Assembly (NCBI RefSeq): GCF_001625305.1
Contig: NW_017803824.1
Coordinates: forward strand, 1,948,960 to 2,012,959
Direction: 5' to 3'
Origin: Branchiostoma belcheri
Taxonomy: Eukaryota > Chordata > Leptocardii > Amphioxiformes > Branchiostomatidae
DNA length: 64,000 nt
Both the position numbers and the translations under genes were made by a program. Under the pieces are notes generated by a model. The model saw only the letters and a list, made by a program, of their open reading frames with translations. It was not told the DNA's origin and did not search any database. This document shows, piece by piece, positions 1 through 13,600 of this stretch; the stretch's first letter is position 1, and the number at the start of each line of letters is the position of its first letter.

Positions 1-996
1 CAGGACCTTCACCAGCCACCTGTAGTAGACATGTTCAGAACTCATTCATGTCTCATGTAAGGAAAAACTATTGAATGGATATTTTCCAAACTATATAATG
101 ATGTGGATGGGAGATTTTTGGTGTACATCAGACATGAATGGTTAAAGATTAATGTCTCAGCTTGTGACAGGTTAGAAATATTGAAAGGTTACAGTGAAGA
201 GAAAAGAGCCCCCAGTCAGATTTTTACACCAGCAATCTGCTATGCAACACAGATGGCTATGATTTGCACCAGGATGTCCAATTTCCGTCCATCAATATTT
301 GTTGGCAGAAATGTATCCAGGTGAATGGTGATTGTAAGCCTAGCTAATTCATCCACTTTATATTTGGATACCTTGCGCAAAATAATCAAAAGATTTCATG
401 AGGTCTTGAAGATTTTGGGGAAAAAAATTTCCAGTAATAATTTAACTGTTTCAAAAATTACTTACACCCAGATAACATGAAACTTTGCATGATTCTTGCA
501 TTTGACAAAAACTGCATTTGAGGAAAATTGGTGATTAAGACTATGAAAATTTCCATCATTTTTTTTAATAATTTGTTAATTGAGTAAATGGTAATGATGT
601 GTCCTGGTAAAAGAAGAAAGAACCTAAGAAAAATCCAAGGTAATAAATAAAAAACAAGACCTACTGCAACACAGACAGTGTTATAAATGATTGCCTTGAA
701 TTGCCCCATAACCAAAGGAAACAGAAACAGCAGTGTGCTGAATTGAAGAGTGATCCATTAAAATGCCATGCAGCCGAGGAGTCACCAATACCGCTTGCAA
801 AATTACAGAGCAGTGCAGCTCAAAGTGATACAGCAGGGCGCCCACAATGACGGGAGAGCGTGACATGCATGCGCGAGTGGTCTGGCTGCTGTACACATAG
901 AGATCTGTGGGAAGGAATGAAGCTAACCTTTGCCGTAAATATGGTACCTGCCGATGCACGCTGATCATGTCACACCATGCCGCACAGAAATTAACA

Positions 997-1085
997 CAAG
1001 TTAGCAACCAATCACAGTGCAGAAAGGACTGTCAATCAATCAAGTTAGCAACCAATCACAGTGCTCAAAGAACTGTCAATCAACC
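997..1085. repeat. 44-bp tandem duplication with CCAAT motifs
   Basis: The core ttagcaaccaatcacagtgc occurs at 1001 and again at 1045, followed in both by actgtcaatcaa. Two copies, few mismatches. Confidence 0.75.
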
Positions 1086-1460
1086 ATGCTGTCCAACATT
1101 AGAATTTTAGTGCTAAGTTGTTATATAACTCTTGGATGTGATGAAGAAAACGTTACAAATCACACATCATGCAGATTTCTGAGCTCATATTCTGAAAAAA
1201 AAAACTATATGTGACATAGCTCTCCTCCTAGCAACAACTGTCATGAAATGAATCCATGAAAATAAAAATATTGTAACTGCTGTGGACAGTGCTCTAACAT
1301 AGAGTCACAATCCTTGTTGTTGATCTCTCAAATACAACAAGAGAGAGCATTCCAGCAAATGGTAATAATTCTATTAGATATGACATTATAAATTCAAAGT
1401 CATTTGGGATATGCCAAGTGATACCGACAGACTTCAACAGCTTTCATTCTAGCATATTGT

Positions 1461-1612
1461 CGAGATATATCGGTGAAGGTTAGACATCAAGGTGATAAGA
1501 TACGCCAACAAACAGTCACTCAAGCAAATGGATATGATTTTGGACATCAAATCAATTTTCCGTATCATATCCAGTTGCTTGAGTCACTGTTTTTTGGCAT
1601 ATATTGTTGACA
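1461..1612. repeat. Dispersed repeat, folded copy (family R1)
   Basis: It starts tgaaggttagacat and runs to tggatatgattttgg, then turns back as catatccagttgcttgag, so the copy is a hairpin. Related fragments occur at 9060-9158, 22792-22845, 27353-27441 and 52714-52838. Superfamily not determined. Confidence 0.6.
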
Positions 1613-1657
1613 CTTCACTATAAACAACAACTGTTATAGCAAACAGTAAGGTCTTAC

Positions 1658-4600
1658 CCGTGACAGGAGGCTCTCGAAGGAGTTTGCCAGAGACTTCTTG
1701 GCCCGGTTTCTGATGACATCAAACTTAGATGGATACCGGTGTCCATCCTGGGGAAGAAAAAAAGTTGAGTGAAAACTTGGTCCTCTACAGATTAACACCA
1801 CATTACTTTATGTACAAAATCTAAAATCATTTCAGCACATGGTTGGAGCATGGAGTTAAAAGACGTTTTTCCACCTCCATGGTTGGAGCATCAGGTGGTG
1901 GAATTTCTTTTGTTGCAACCTCAGTTTTCCCTTACTATTCCTTGTATTAGCCCAGTAGTGGGATTGTCATGGTATACAATATCTAGTTGATAACAATAAA
2001 CATACTGAGCCTTGTTGAAATGTCATGATTTGCTAAATATGGATGGCACATTTCACTTTGCAACACCTAAACCCCTCTTCACAACACAGTCTGGACACAA
2101 GTGTTACTTTACCATGGCTAGCTTCAAGTGGTCCACAGATGCGTTCAATCCAACCCAAACAGAGCCGGCTAAGTACTACGCTAAATGGCCGCTCGCTAGT
2201 GCAAATACACACGGCTCTCAAAAGGCCATGTCCTTGTAACGAACACACACAACCTTCCAGCATAATGCGCACCGCGGGGGATAGGATATCACAAAAAGCA
2301 AGACTTAGTCACATCAGACGTAAAGAAACAGAAAACCGGTCACTGAAATAGAAACACTTAATGTGTGCAGATGATCAGATTTCCTAATGAATTAGAGCCA
2401 ATATGGCGACATCCGCAGTGAAAAAAGCCTGTGTTAAAATTGGGGGAAAGGTAAAGAAATACTAGGACGATATTCTAAACATTGTTTTGTCATGAAACTA
2501 AAAATACTGTACCCAAATTCTGGATGGAATAGCCTGTCCAAAAACCATCTTGCAAAAGCACAAGAACTGCTACAGTCAGCTGAACAGTGGTAGTTTGAAA
2601 AGTCTGCGACTATCGAGTGAAATCAATGAATACAAAAAGCGGAAACAGGAGAAGTTATTAAAAACTACTCAATATCCTCAATAAACTGGTCCAAGCAAGG
2701 AAAATAAAACCATGCTCCAAGTTACAAAAGTATGGCAGTTAGTGCCAGTTGGAGGCCGTTGGCAAACAATGTCAACTATAGATGTAGATAAGATAAATTC
2801 AAAATCATACATACCGCGCTAGGCATGGTCAAAATATGGGGGAGTTTCAAAACCATCTGCAGAAATTGGTAAAGAACTGACAGCTCACTGCACTACATGT
2901 GTAGCACTCAGTGGTCTGGACTGAAGTGAGGAACGTGTTTATTGTGCTGAGTGACTAAACCTGGCTTTTTTTAGCACAAAAAAGGTGCAAAGTGCCTACA
3001 GTGAGGTCACTGGGTAAATTTGATCAGCCTTGAACATGCAAATTTACAAAACAAACAGGTAGGATTCCCAGCATGCTTTTAACAACATCCAATCCGAGTA
3101 GGTCGGCATTTAGGAACAAGCTGACCCCTTTTGTTTCTTTTGTGTGTTAATAACACAAAAGAATGGACCTGTTAGCAAACTATGAATACTTTCTCACCTG
3201 TTATCCTCATTACCATATTAGGCTTTCTTTACCTGTTTTGTGGGTCACAACAGGTGAATTTCCAAGCCAAGCGACAACTAGTGAATCACTGGTAAACAAA
3301 GGCATTTTCTTGCGTAGTTAACAGCTTGGGGTTGGAACTTTTTATTCAGCTTTAAGTGTTATGCTAAAATGAGTAACAGTTTAACACCTGAATGACAGAT
3401 GAAAAAAAAAGAGAGCAACAAAGGCAGAAACAAACTACACAGACTGTTGACCAACATTTTACAAAACACATTCCACATTTTACAAGGCCTAGGAAAAAAA
3501 ATGTTGTGTTTCATGTTTGAGTCCTGAAATAAAAGGGTCGGTAGGTAGGATAATCTTTTTTTTTTTCTTTTTTATAAAGACTTTACTTTGGTGATCTCTA
3601 GTGATCCAACTTATACAATACAGTTTATCAAAGTGAAACTTGCACTTATATCTTAAATGTCAATGTTGGAAAACTGATTTTACAATGTTTTATCACTCAG
3701 ATCATGGACCTAGAAAAGGCCGATCAGCTCAAAAAATTTTGTCCCTTGCAGGAATCAAAAAAAAAAAAAGGCTGGGGTAAGAAGTTTTTTCTAGGGTTGG
3801 TCGGAAAACAGGAAACCCAACAGTTTTTTTCCTAGGCCTATAAGCACCCTGTCTACCATCCTCCCATGACTTTCCTTATAAGGCCTTTAAGCATCACACA
3901 CCACGGCTGGAAGTCCCACCATCTGTTCATGTTTGCACTGATGACTCAAATGTCTCCATGGAGACAAAGTCCTTTTATGGTTTGGAGAATCACCTGGATA
4001 TGGCACTTATTCCCCACAAATCGGTTTCATATTAAGGAATTTTGGAACGTGACAAAAATATATGTTCCTGATAGTTGATCTACCAATGACTCAAAGGTTT
4101 CCATAGAGAGCAATCCTTCAATTCATAATATGGAATCAACATGAGAATCAAACACCTGGAAACAATACTCATAGACTAATAAGAAGCATTTTGCACATTC
4201 TGCAAAAATGACTTTCAAATCTTAATACCCAATTCCAGTAGGTCTCAGTTTGATGCAGTCCAATTCTTATTCATTCATTTCTGTCACACTAATCTGCATG
4301 TATAAAACAGAACCTATTTTCAGAGTTATTCCAGGATCTTTGCTTCTCACTGGTATAAACATTTTGGCTTGTGTGCCCTTGTCACAACTAGTTTGCCACG
4401 TAGAAGGCACAAAACCATCCTTTCAGAGAATACAAATACAGCAAGGTTCAAATAGAGACATCTGGTCATGTATGCCGATGACCTACTGAATAATATACAA
4501 AGAAAAGGATTCTAGCTTGCCGTCCACAAACAACCGAGAACATGACGTCTATAAGTTATAACAGTTACCAGTTAACTTAGCCATCGTACCAGTACAAATG

Positions 4601-7600
4601 AAATGCACGAACTCATCTACAAAATGATAAACCTGTTAGTGTTGAAAACAAGAACAGTGAAGAAAACAAGCAGCTATGGCTTATGTCATGTACAGACTAT
4701 TTACTGAGAAATGCAATGCATTGTCTTCAAACTAACAGATCTAGAGTCTCAGTCTAGTACATGTACCTGTATCTTTTTTGTTATCCACAAAAAAAAGAAA
4801 ACTCACATCTGTTTGAAAAACAAGGAGGAAGATCATACAACATGGTGGAGACTGTTCAGCTCTGAGCTGCCTGGTGGAAACTGGCTCAATTATGGGTGTT
4901 TAAATATAGCCCAAACCATTACAGTAGGGGGCAAATCACAATGCTATCTTTTACTGGGTTTAAACTCAATTATGTCTGAATGAATGAGTGTGTGTCGAAA
5001 CGTTTACATGGCCATTTTCTAACAGTTTGAGTGTTTAAAAAGTGTTCATGGATGATGGACTGAAGAGGGAAAAATTTTGCAGTTGTTGTTAGGCATCCCA
5101 CCAAAAACATTGGCTCCTGCTGAACTTTTTACTACACGACACAACCTGTTTTTTCAACTATATTGCACAAGGACACTGTGAGAGCCTGGAGCCTTTTTGT
5201 TTCCCACATTAATCAGTGCAAATTACAGTGAAGGAAAGGTTAAAAAGTTTGAAGGACACTCTTGTCTAGGAAAGAGGACTTTCCTCCAAACAGAACCTAC
5301 TCTGTACCTACCTATACAAGGGAAAACATCCAAATTTGTGAGGGACATGTTATGGAGCCACTGATTCACAAGATCAATAGAACATCCTGTTTGGAGAGGG
5401 AAGTGATGTCAGGGACAAACATGTCTGGGCACTTGTTTAAAAGCTAAGTCCTTGTTTTCAAACAAGCGCTGTGAAATATTTTAGAAGATGTGGCGCTTTG
5501 CATATACATGTCTTTTACTAGTACTTTTTGTTGTACATACATGTAACCCTGGAGGCCTGACTATACTATGACGTCTCCTTTGTTCCTGAGATGAAATAAC
5601 AACCATCTGATTTCCTATCAAATCCATAAACTATAAATCACAACGTTGGAGCCAGAAATGATAACTAGAATCAATAATTTTGTCCTGAGGCAGGGATTTC
5701 ATGAATATGACTAGAGAAATGGTCCTATGTCTCTTGAATGACAATGACAACATTGCATTGTGCCATTGTGACTGAAAATATTGTAGCATCACTTAGATGA
5801 GACCTAAATCTAAATCTAGCCTAAATCCCTCCTGCTATAAAATTGCAACATGATGTAACCCCATGCTAGTTACCATGGTGACAGATGTCTGGTTCAGGTC
5901 GTTGACCTTAATTATTGAAGAAGAGGAAGAAGAAACAGAGCAAAAATAGTATGTTTTCTTTCTGCAAGAGACATAAATAGGTTGACGTACTTGGCTGATG
6001 TCACTGATGTGGGTGTGGACCTTCTGTCGTCCCTCGTACAGGCTCCGCAGAATCGCCATGGTGATCTCATTCTCATCCTGCTCACCCGTCGGTTCCGCAT
6101 TCTGTGGACAGAGAGACAAGAAGACATAAGAAAAAAAAAACTTTATAAACATTGGCAGACTCCAAAATTTCTGAATTATACTTATAGCTAATTTACAATG
6201 CAATATCAAATTTCTCAGAGAAATAAAAAGAGAAAACATTCAGTTACATACATAGAAAAAAAATCCACTGTAACAGTTCCATGTTCCAAAAGGCATTACA
6301 CATGTATCATCTGTGTCCATAATATCACCAGGGTCCATAATATTGCCACCTAGAGAAAAAGTGTGCTTAAAGATATTTTTACTGCAACATACTTTTGGTA
6401 TGCACTCCTGCACACCTCAAATGTACATACCTAGGGTATGTTGCAGTAAAATATCTTTAAGCACACTTTTTCTCAAGGTGGTGATATTATGGACTATGGT
6501 GATAATTATGGACACAGATGTTATACAATGTATATTCCATAATCTAGATCTATCAGAGTGAAATCCTGAGGAATGATCCCACCTTGATCCTGGCGGTGAT
6601 CTCAGTCTGATCTGCGTCTCCCAGCTCCTGGAGATGAGCTTGGATCACTTCCTTGGCTCGGGGAGGGTACAAGCCTGGAGACACAAACAGTTGTTAGTCA
6701 GAAACAACCACTGAAATCTAGGATATAGGAGTTTTCTTTTACACAACCAATATTGGCTTATTGTGTAAAAGAAAACCCCTATACCCAGTGAAACTATTTT
6801 CAGAACAAAAAATCTGTAGGCTCTTTTTAACTTTTATCTGCCAGATTACATTATATCCACCACTTTGAAAAACAGAGTGTTTGACAAATGTATACTGTTA
6901 GTCCTTTAAAATAGCCTTGTAACTGGTTAGACAACCCTGTCTGTCTTTTGTACAGCTGGACCAATAAAATAAAGAATGATAAATAAATCTCTAGTGTACC
7001 ATCCCAAGGTATGTATGAGTTATACAATATAAGAATGATACTGGGGATTATTGAATTCAAGAGTGCATTATACATTTTTACAGGATAGCAGACATATGTG
7101 ACCTCCCTGTAGCCAGAAGTACCAGCAAACACCCTTACAATTACATAGGATATCAAACATGTTATGGATGTGGAATTGAAAACATTATCACTGCACCTGA
7201 ACAACCACATAAACTGTTCTGTAGCATCAAATGCTGCTTTTACAGCAGGATAAATTTGAAGCTTAGGTTGAAGCACAGAAATAGATGTATTCAGTAGATA
7301 AACCACAGCCTCATCAATCAGGATAATCCTGGTCTAAGGATGCCTGCCAGGAATTGGCCAAACCTGAGAGCTGTCCTACATCAAAGACAATCAGACCAGT
7401 ATTCCAATTTCTTTAATCTCGCGGTCTTTCCCCAGTTTTACGGGCGGCGTAGGAGAATGAAACATTGAAAGGTCACAAAATGGTTCAGTGATTGGAATAA
7501 ATATGCACTTTCCAATTAGACCACGGCGTAAAAATCGTTCTGTATATCAGTGGGGTGCCAGGTGCGAAATGCGACATTGAGACTGGAAATGATCTTTTGG

Positions 7601-10600
7601 TAATGAAGACTGATATACCAGACCACCTTGTATGGTCCACTGTAATCAATGATCGCACATTTGTGGCTGGAATAATCGAAGGCCCTCAAGTTAAAACTGT
7701 ATCTGTTTTCAAGTTAGAATTGATTTTTGGACAGACAAGAAGACAAGATGGATGAGTATGTAATCTATGAAATAGGTTACTACGAAATCTCTGAACATCC
7801 AACAATGTCTTTGCCACCAGACTCTATTGACTGCTGATTAGAAGGAGTTACATGTAGACAGATTTGGTGCAGTATAAACTTTTAGTGACCTTCCACATTC
7901 AAAGTGACTGCTATTGGCACACTATTGGATGGGTTTGTTAAATTTGCTACCTTATATAAAGCTGTTATGTACAAGGAAAAAAGAATATGGATGGCAGTAG
8001 CAGCTGTGGCAAACGTGACTTTGAAATGACACTTGGTTTACAGACCATAGCTGTGAGGGCCCCAGTTTGTGAAAAGCGACACTGCGTGAGATACCAGAAG
8101 CACGTGTAATAGCCTTCATCTATCAAAGTCTTTGCAACGTGACAAGGTGAGAGATGCTAAGTTTGCCCATGCAAGAGGCCAGAGAGATCTATATCTGTAT
8201 CTGAATAGCCAGTATAATGACCCTTAGGCATAACACACCAGCTTCGCAGGCACATGGCACGGCGGCAGCTGGCTACATTAAACTGAACGACTTGTTACAC
8301 CTAACCCTTGAACATCTAACTCTACATGATCTAATGATAATGCCCCTACTCTACTTGGTGACAGCAAGTTCCACTCTGCGATCGTTCTAGGAAAGAATGA
8401 GTATAGCCCATGAGGTAAAAAGCAGAAAAAAAAGATGATTTCAGAGAGTACTAGAGAGTTCTACATGAAGTCCTTCCTGATGTATCGGCCTGTTTGCGAG
8501 GGCCCCAGTTTTTGAGAAGTGACATTGCGTGGCTATCAGGAGCACATGGTGGCTGCTATGACTTGGCTGCCAGCTTGAAGAGGTGGCCACTTGGTCTAGT
8601 TTAACTGCCAGGGTTTAAAATTCATTTTTGGGAATAGGTGCACCCAATTTTTTGGGGTCGCACCATATAAGATAAAATGAGACTGCACTATGTATCAGCC
8701 TGTTTGTAAAAGTGAGTTTTCTGACCTTCTATCTGCAGAGCGAGCTTGTGGTACTGGTGCATGGGGCAGGTCTCGCACACGATGTGGGTCCGCTGGCTCT
8801 CAGCTGCAGCGTTGAAGGCCTGCTTCAGACACTGCATCACCTCGTCAACCTGCACAGAGTTTCATCTCATTAGCGAAAATGCCAGCATTAGCCAAAGTCA
8901 TACTGTAAATCACTGCATGTTCGCAGTATCAAAAGTTTGTGGTCTGAGAAAAATGAAAATGTTCGCGGTGGTTTCAGAGAAAAGAAAGTTTGCGGTAATG
9001 ATAAATTTGTGATACAGAAGTGATCACGAAAACCAAAGTGAATATAAACGTACTTTGAAATAACCAGTCACTGACATGAGAAAGTGGATGATACCTGAAA
9101 CGTCAGACCATTTTCAAAATCTACCCAGCTGCTTGAGTACGTGTTACTTTGGGGTAAGTATATCTGTTCTATCTTTAGCCTGATCCTTCAAGTGTTTTTC
9201 TGCTAGTGTATTACCTACTTGAGAGTACTTGGAGTTGGAAAAGATGGTATCCCGGGTAGGAAAATACACCCAGAGATGGTCCCCCAATTGTAGCTGTAAA
9301 TCTTGTCCATGCTCAGTCTATCACAGTACTGATTCTTTATTAATGCTTTTATATTGATCCCATTCCAAAAGCCTCATCATTTATTATGTACCTACATGGG
9401 CTGGTGCTCAGAGTGTCACACTAACAGCATGAGGGCTGGAACAAGCACTGAGAAACTGAGGAGTTCTAGAAAGGCCTAGATCTATAACCTCCATTAAAAT
9501 TCATCCACTGAGTACAAATGTAATAGCGGAACTAGAAAGGTAACATTTGCAAGCAAATGCAATATGTTTACCTCAGGATGGTCTTGCCTACGATTTAACG
9601 TTATACCTTTATTAGGACAGGAAAGGTAGAAGGATAGTTTGCTTATATTACTGACTTTTATATGCTGTTTATAGAGTAACATCAACGTTATAACTGGGGA
9701 ATTTGAATGTTTTTGCCGTTGTAAGGCCAAGTCTACCCGTCTGCCACTCAAAGACCATTACCATAGACTAGTCTTGTAGTGCCATGTATAGGAGATACTA
9801 GGATATATATAGTTACATACCACAGTACCAATGATTCACTCAGCACACACTCTTACCATGTTTGCAATCAGGCCACAGCATGTAACTTTAATCAATGACA
9901 TCCTCTGCAGACTGCAAGTAAACTTCGAGTCTTTTTGACAGCTTTAGTTACAAAGGACTTTGCTGCGCTCATCTCACTACCTTATTACATTTTTGTAAAT
10001 AGGAAACAGGACGTAGGCTGAAATAATAATGATGATAAGTTTATTATTATTACAAATACATGACAGAAGGCTAATTGTAAATACGTATATCATACGAAAT
10101 GATATACAATGATATGAAGAACTAATTCCTACAGTACACTTTAGTCTTTATACTACAGTATATAAGATATATATCAAGCCAGTTTTGTTGGGTTTTACTT
10201 GTTCTTTTGATCGCCGAGCCAGTGAATATACCCACTTCTATAATAATTGTTCTTTGAAATTTTATATGAAAATCATTGCAATGATGATGAAAATCTACAG
10301 TTGTGTAAAATATTGGAACTACACACTCTATAAAACCATACATACATACTTAAAAGCTATACATGACTTAACTGTTACATATATTATGCAAATTTGACAT
10401 ACATAATGAATATTTATAACCGGATAAAGTAAGTAATAAATATTTACTGGTCAAAATGGAGATATAATGTGTTTCTAGAAATGGTTGTGATGTGTTGTAT
10501 CCTTCTGTGGATGGCTGGGTTCAGCTCTGTTAGGTTCCTCCCCAGTTTCTCATGGACCAAGTTCTGCTTCCTTTCCTAGCAGAGGTCCAATCTTAAGAGT

Positions 10601-13600
10601 CTTATGAGGATACAAACAGCCGAGTAAGCATTTCAAATGTGATCAGAAACTGATATTATCCTTATTATGTTTAGAGAGATAACTTCACGGGATATGCATC
10701 ATCGGGATACGGAATTTTTCGGGATAGGCGTCCCGAAAAATCCCGCGAGATATCCGCGTGTGGTGCGAGATCTCCAAGTCTACCGCGGGTCCTGTCACCG
10801 ATGGCGGCGTGCCAAATGTTTATTTTTACGTCCTGTCGGGCGATCTGGGCAGGGCCAATGGAGCACCCTGACGTCAGTCAACTTTGCCAAAATTTTTATT
10901 CACCGATAGCACAGGAGTGTATATTGTGATGACGCGTTCCTCACGCGGTAATAGGTGAACTGCTACATTTTTACAAAGCTATTGTGCAGCGAAAAACTCA
11001 CGAAAACTGTAAGAAAATAGCAGGAATGAATTTTTAATAAACCCTTTCGTCTCCGGTGAGTTTCGGCAAGTTTATAAACCTTCAAATAAAATGGGGCGTA
11101 CCGGCTGTAGTAGTAGGATTCTAGTAGTTGTATTTCATTGTGACATCTTGTACTAAATTGGCTTGTTGAGGTCTACTCATCTTCTCATAAGCAGACTGCG
11201 TCAAGTAGTCTCTGTATTACGAAAATTAGGAACGTTTGCACATCAAAATCCCGCGGCAAGCGTCTCACCCCTCCCATGCAAACACGTACACATAAAATAA
11301 ATAAACCCTTGCATCAACAATCAACGATCCGACCACGTCCATTGACGTACGTATTACCCTGAAAGCAAGTACTTCCACGCGGCTGGCAAATCTTCCGGTG
11401 GAAAAAGCATTCTCGTTCTCGATGTCACTTGTGAATGAAATCGGGATGAGAAAAATACAATGCCGCTTGCAGGACTGAGGCGGAAAATCGCTACAATCGC
11501 CAGGGCGGCCGGAGTCTCTGGGGCGGAGCATCGAGCCTTTGAGTTTGAAATCTTGCCGCCCAGCCAGTGGGCGGGTCCCCGTCTGTGTGCTGTGATTGGG
11601 CGCCGCGCGGTGATAGCTATGCTGCGTGCCGTTTCTATGGCAACGTGGCCTAGTCACAGAAATGTATCAATTCTTGTTAGTTGCTGATCGCAAACACAGC
11701 CAAGAGGCGTAAAGAACTTTTTAATTATGCTTCGCCCCCCTCTTGTTTAATCTCCCTTCCGCAGCTCCGTGCGTCGACCTCCCCTATCTAGGAGAAAAAT
11801 GAACTTCTGGCGACATGGCACGTGGATGTGTTAGATTTTATATCTGAGATAGCGCGGGTCGGGTGACATCAAAAGCAGTACTTAGGGCCGTCCACATCGC
11901 AAGGTCAGACAGAAATTCTCGTACCAAGAAGGTTGTATCATTTTGTTATCGTTCTAAACATTATTAAGCCACTAAAATTTTCGATATTAAAAAAGAAATA
12001 TTTGATTAATAACACTAGCCGTTTGTGCTAATGTTATCATCATGCATAATTTGGAAACAAACATGCGCCGCACCGTCTGTCTGTAAAAATCTTAGTCAAC
12101 ATGGTTCCCGAAAATACCCGGGATATCCCGATGAATCCAGATTTGATGCTTATCCCATGAACTGTACTGTATTATCCCGAAAAAGATTGAAACTGTCTGA
12201 CAAAACGACAAAATGTAATGTCACATCCATGTTTATATAAACGTAAACAAACGCCCCCTCCCCGGCCCCGCACCCACATTACAAAGTCGACAATAGTTAC
12301 AGATGAACACAATTCTGTTTATTTTCAAAACGGCAGCAAGCCTAAATCTCTATACATACGAGATTCTATCAAGTCAGGAGCTAGTGTAAATTATGAGTGT
12401 TTTTTTTTTATTTGAGCCGGCGGTGATATGCAAAAATTACACAAAGTCGCCGGCGTTCTGTGGAAATCTGCAGTCCTACTTGTGGATATTGAACCCAAAA
12501 TCCATGCAATATTCTCTACTCGAGACTGGTATTCATATGACCGTATTTTACGAAGAAAAATGAAAACTTACCGCTGACATTGATCCACCGATCTCTTCTC
12601 GTGTCATACAAGGGCGGATGCCCATATTTGGAAAGCTCGGGTGTTCCGTGCGTAGCGCTAGGGTCATTGACCGCGGTTATCGAACACGCTGTTCCATTGT
12701 TCCATGGTTGTTCGAATGTTCCAAACGCGTTCTTTTTGTTCGATTTTTGGCTTAAAATGCAACTTTTTTCACCCATTTTTTGCAAATAAATTCATTTTTT
12801 CACATCTATGTTGGCCAAAATGACAGCGGTTCAGTGTCTTACGTACCAACCTACCAGCATGCTGAATTTCATTTTCTTCCAGGTTCTAATTACGAAAATA
12901 TCTACGATTTTTAGGTGTTTGGAACGGAAGAGGAGGAGGAGGAGGAGGAGGAGGAAGAGGAAACAGAGCAAATATAATATGTTTCCTTCGGTAAACATAA
13001 ATACATTGGAAACATATATTTGTGGTATCAAGAATTTGCGGTAGAAAAATACTATGAACATTTTACAATTCAGAGTATGCCCCTGGACTTTTTCTGGAAC
13101 AAATTCTGGCTTTGACAAGATTTGACCCCCTCAAGCCTAACTTCCTGACTTTTCCAGCAGGATGAGAGCGTCAAAATATCTGTATCTGTATAGCCGGTAT
13201 AACCACCCTTCAGCATAACACACCAGCTTTGCAGGCACAGGGCGCGGCAGCAGGTAGCTATATCACACTGAATGACTCAATGTTACACTCAATCTTTGCT
13301 CATTTAACTGCAAGAGTTGTTTAAAGTTTTCTAGTGATGATGCCCCAACTGTACTTGATGGCAATGAGATCCAGTCCATGACAGTTCTTGGAAAGAACAC
13401 CACAGTTTTTGGTTGATAACTCTGATAGGTCAACTCCTGCCTTACTCACCACAGACTCTGCCTGGCACCTGAACACGTAGCACATGTGGCGGCTGCTCTT
13501 GCTCGACTCGCGGCAGATGAAGCCGAAATGCTCTGCTTGCTTGATTCCCTACAAAGACAAAATTGTTAGCTTGATATTTAAGGAGGTTAAGTCCCAACAC

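Larger units (their letters stand above)
1..1657. other. TBC1D4-like gene, noncoding part left of the last visible exon
   Basis: I find no convincing exon. A 44-bp tandem duplication (997-1085) carries two aaccaatcac CCAAT-type motifs. Downstream of it on the minus strand is a short open frame with a CGGCAG|GTACCA donor-like site (about 950), which could mark an internal promoter but is unsupported. A decayed copy of a dispersed repeat folds into a hairpin at 1461-1612. Confidence 0.5.
6675..8725. other. TBC1D4-like intron
   Basis: A hairpin (6722-6782) lies near the 5' exon. From about 8050 to 8560 are fragments of a dispersed repeat that also occurs at 13171-13400 and 57025-57150, plus an internal partial duplication (gggccccagttt at 8060 and 8504). 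No exon seen. Confidence 0.5.
8850..13449. other. TBC1D4-like intron with a GC-rich island
   Basis: The left part is AT-rich with an R1 fragment. About 10.68-11.70 kb is CpG-rich, with GC boxes and CCAAT motifs, and is bordered by CGGGATA-rich ends that also occur inverted at about 12.10-12.19 kb. A frame at 12573-12789 (minus) ends at a strong GCG|GTAAGT donor, but splicing to the next exon (8849) would give an immediate TGA. At best it is a noncoding first exon. Confidence 0.45.

Noticed and set aside
717..892. Possible terminal TBC1D4 exon (minus) after a cccacag acceptor
   Set aside because: The phase-0 reading gives about 33 unrelated residues then a stop, which would delete the TBC domain; no similarity to the family.
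3940..4112. Direct repeat around atgactcaaa (3940 and 4084)
   Set aside because: Similarity covers only about 25-30 bp with many changes; could be chance.
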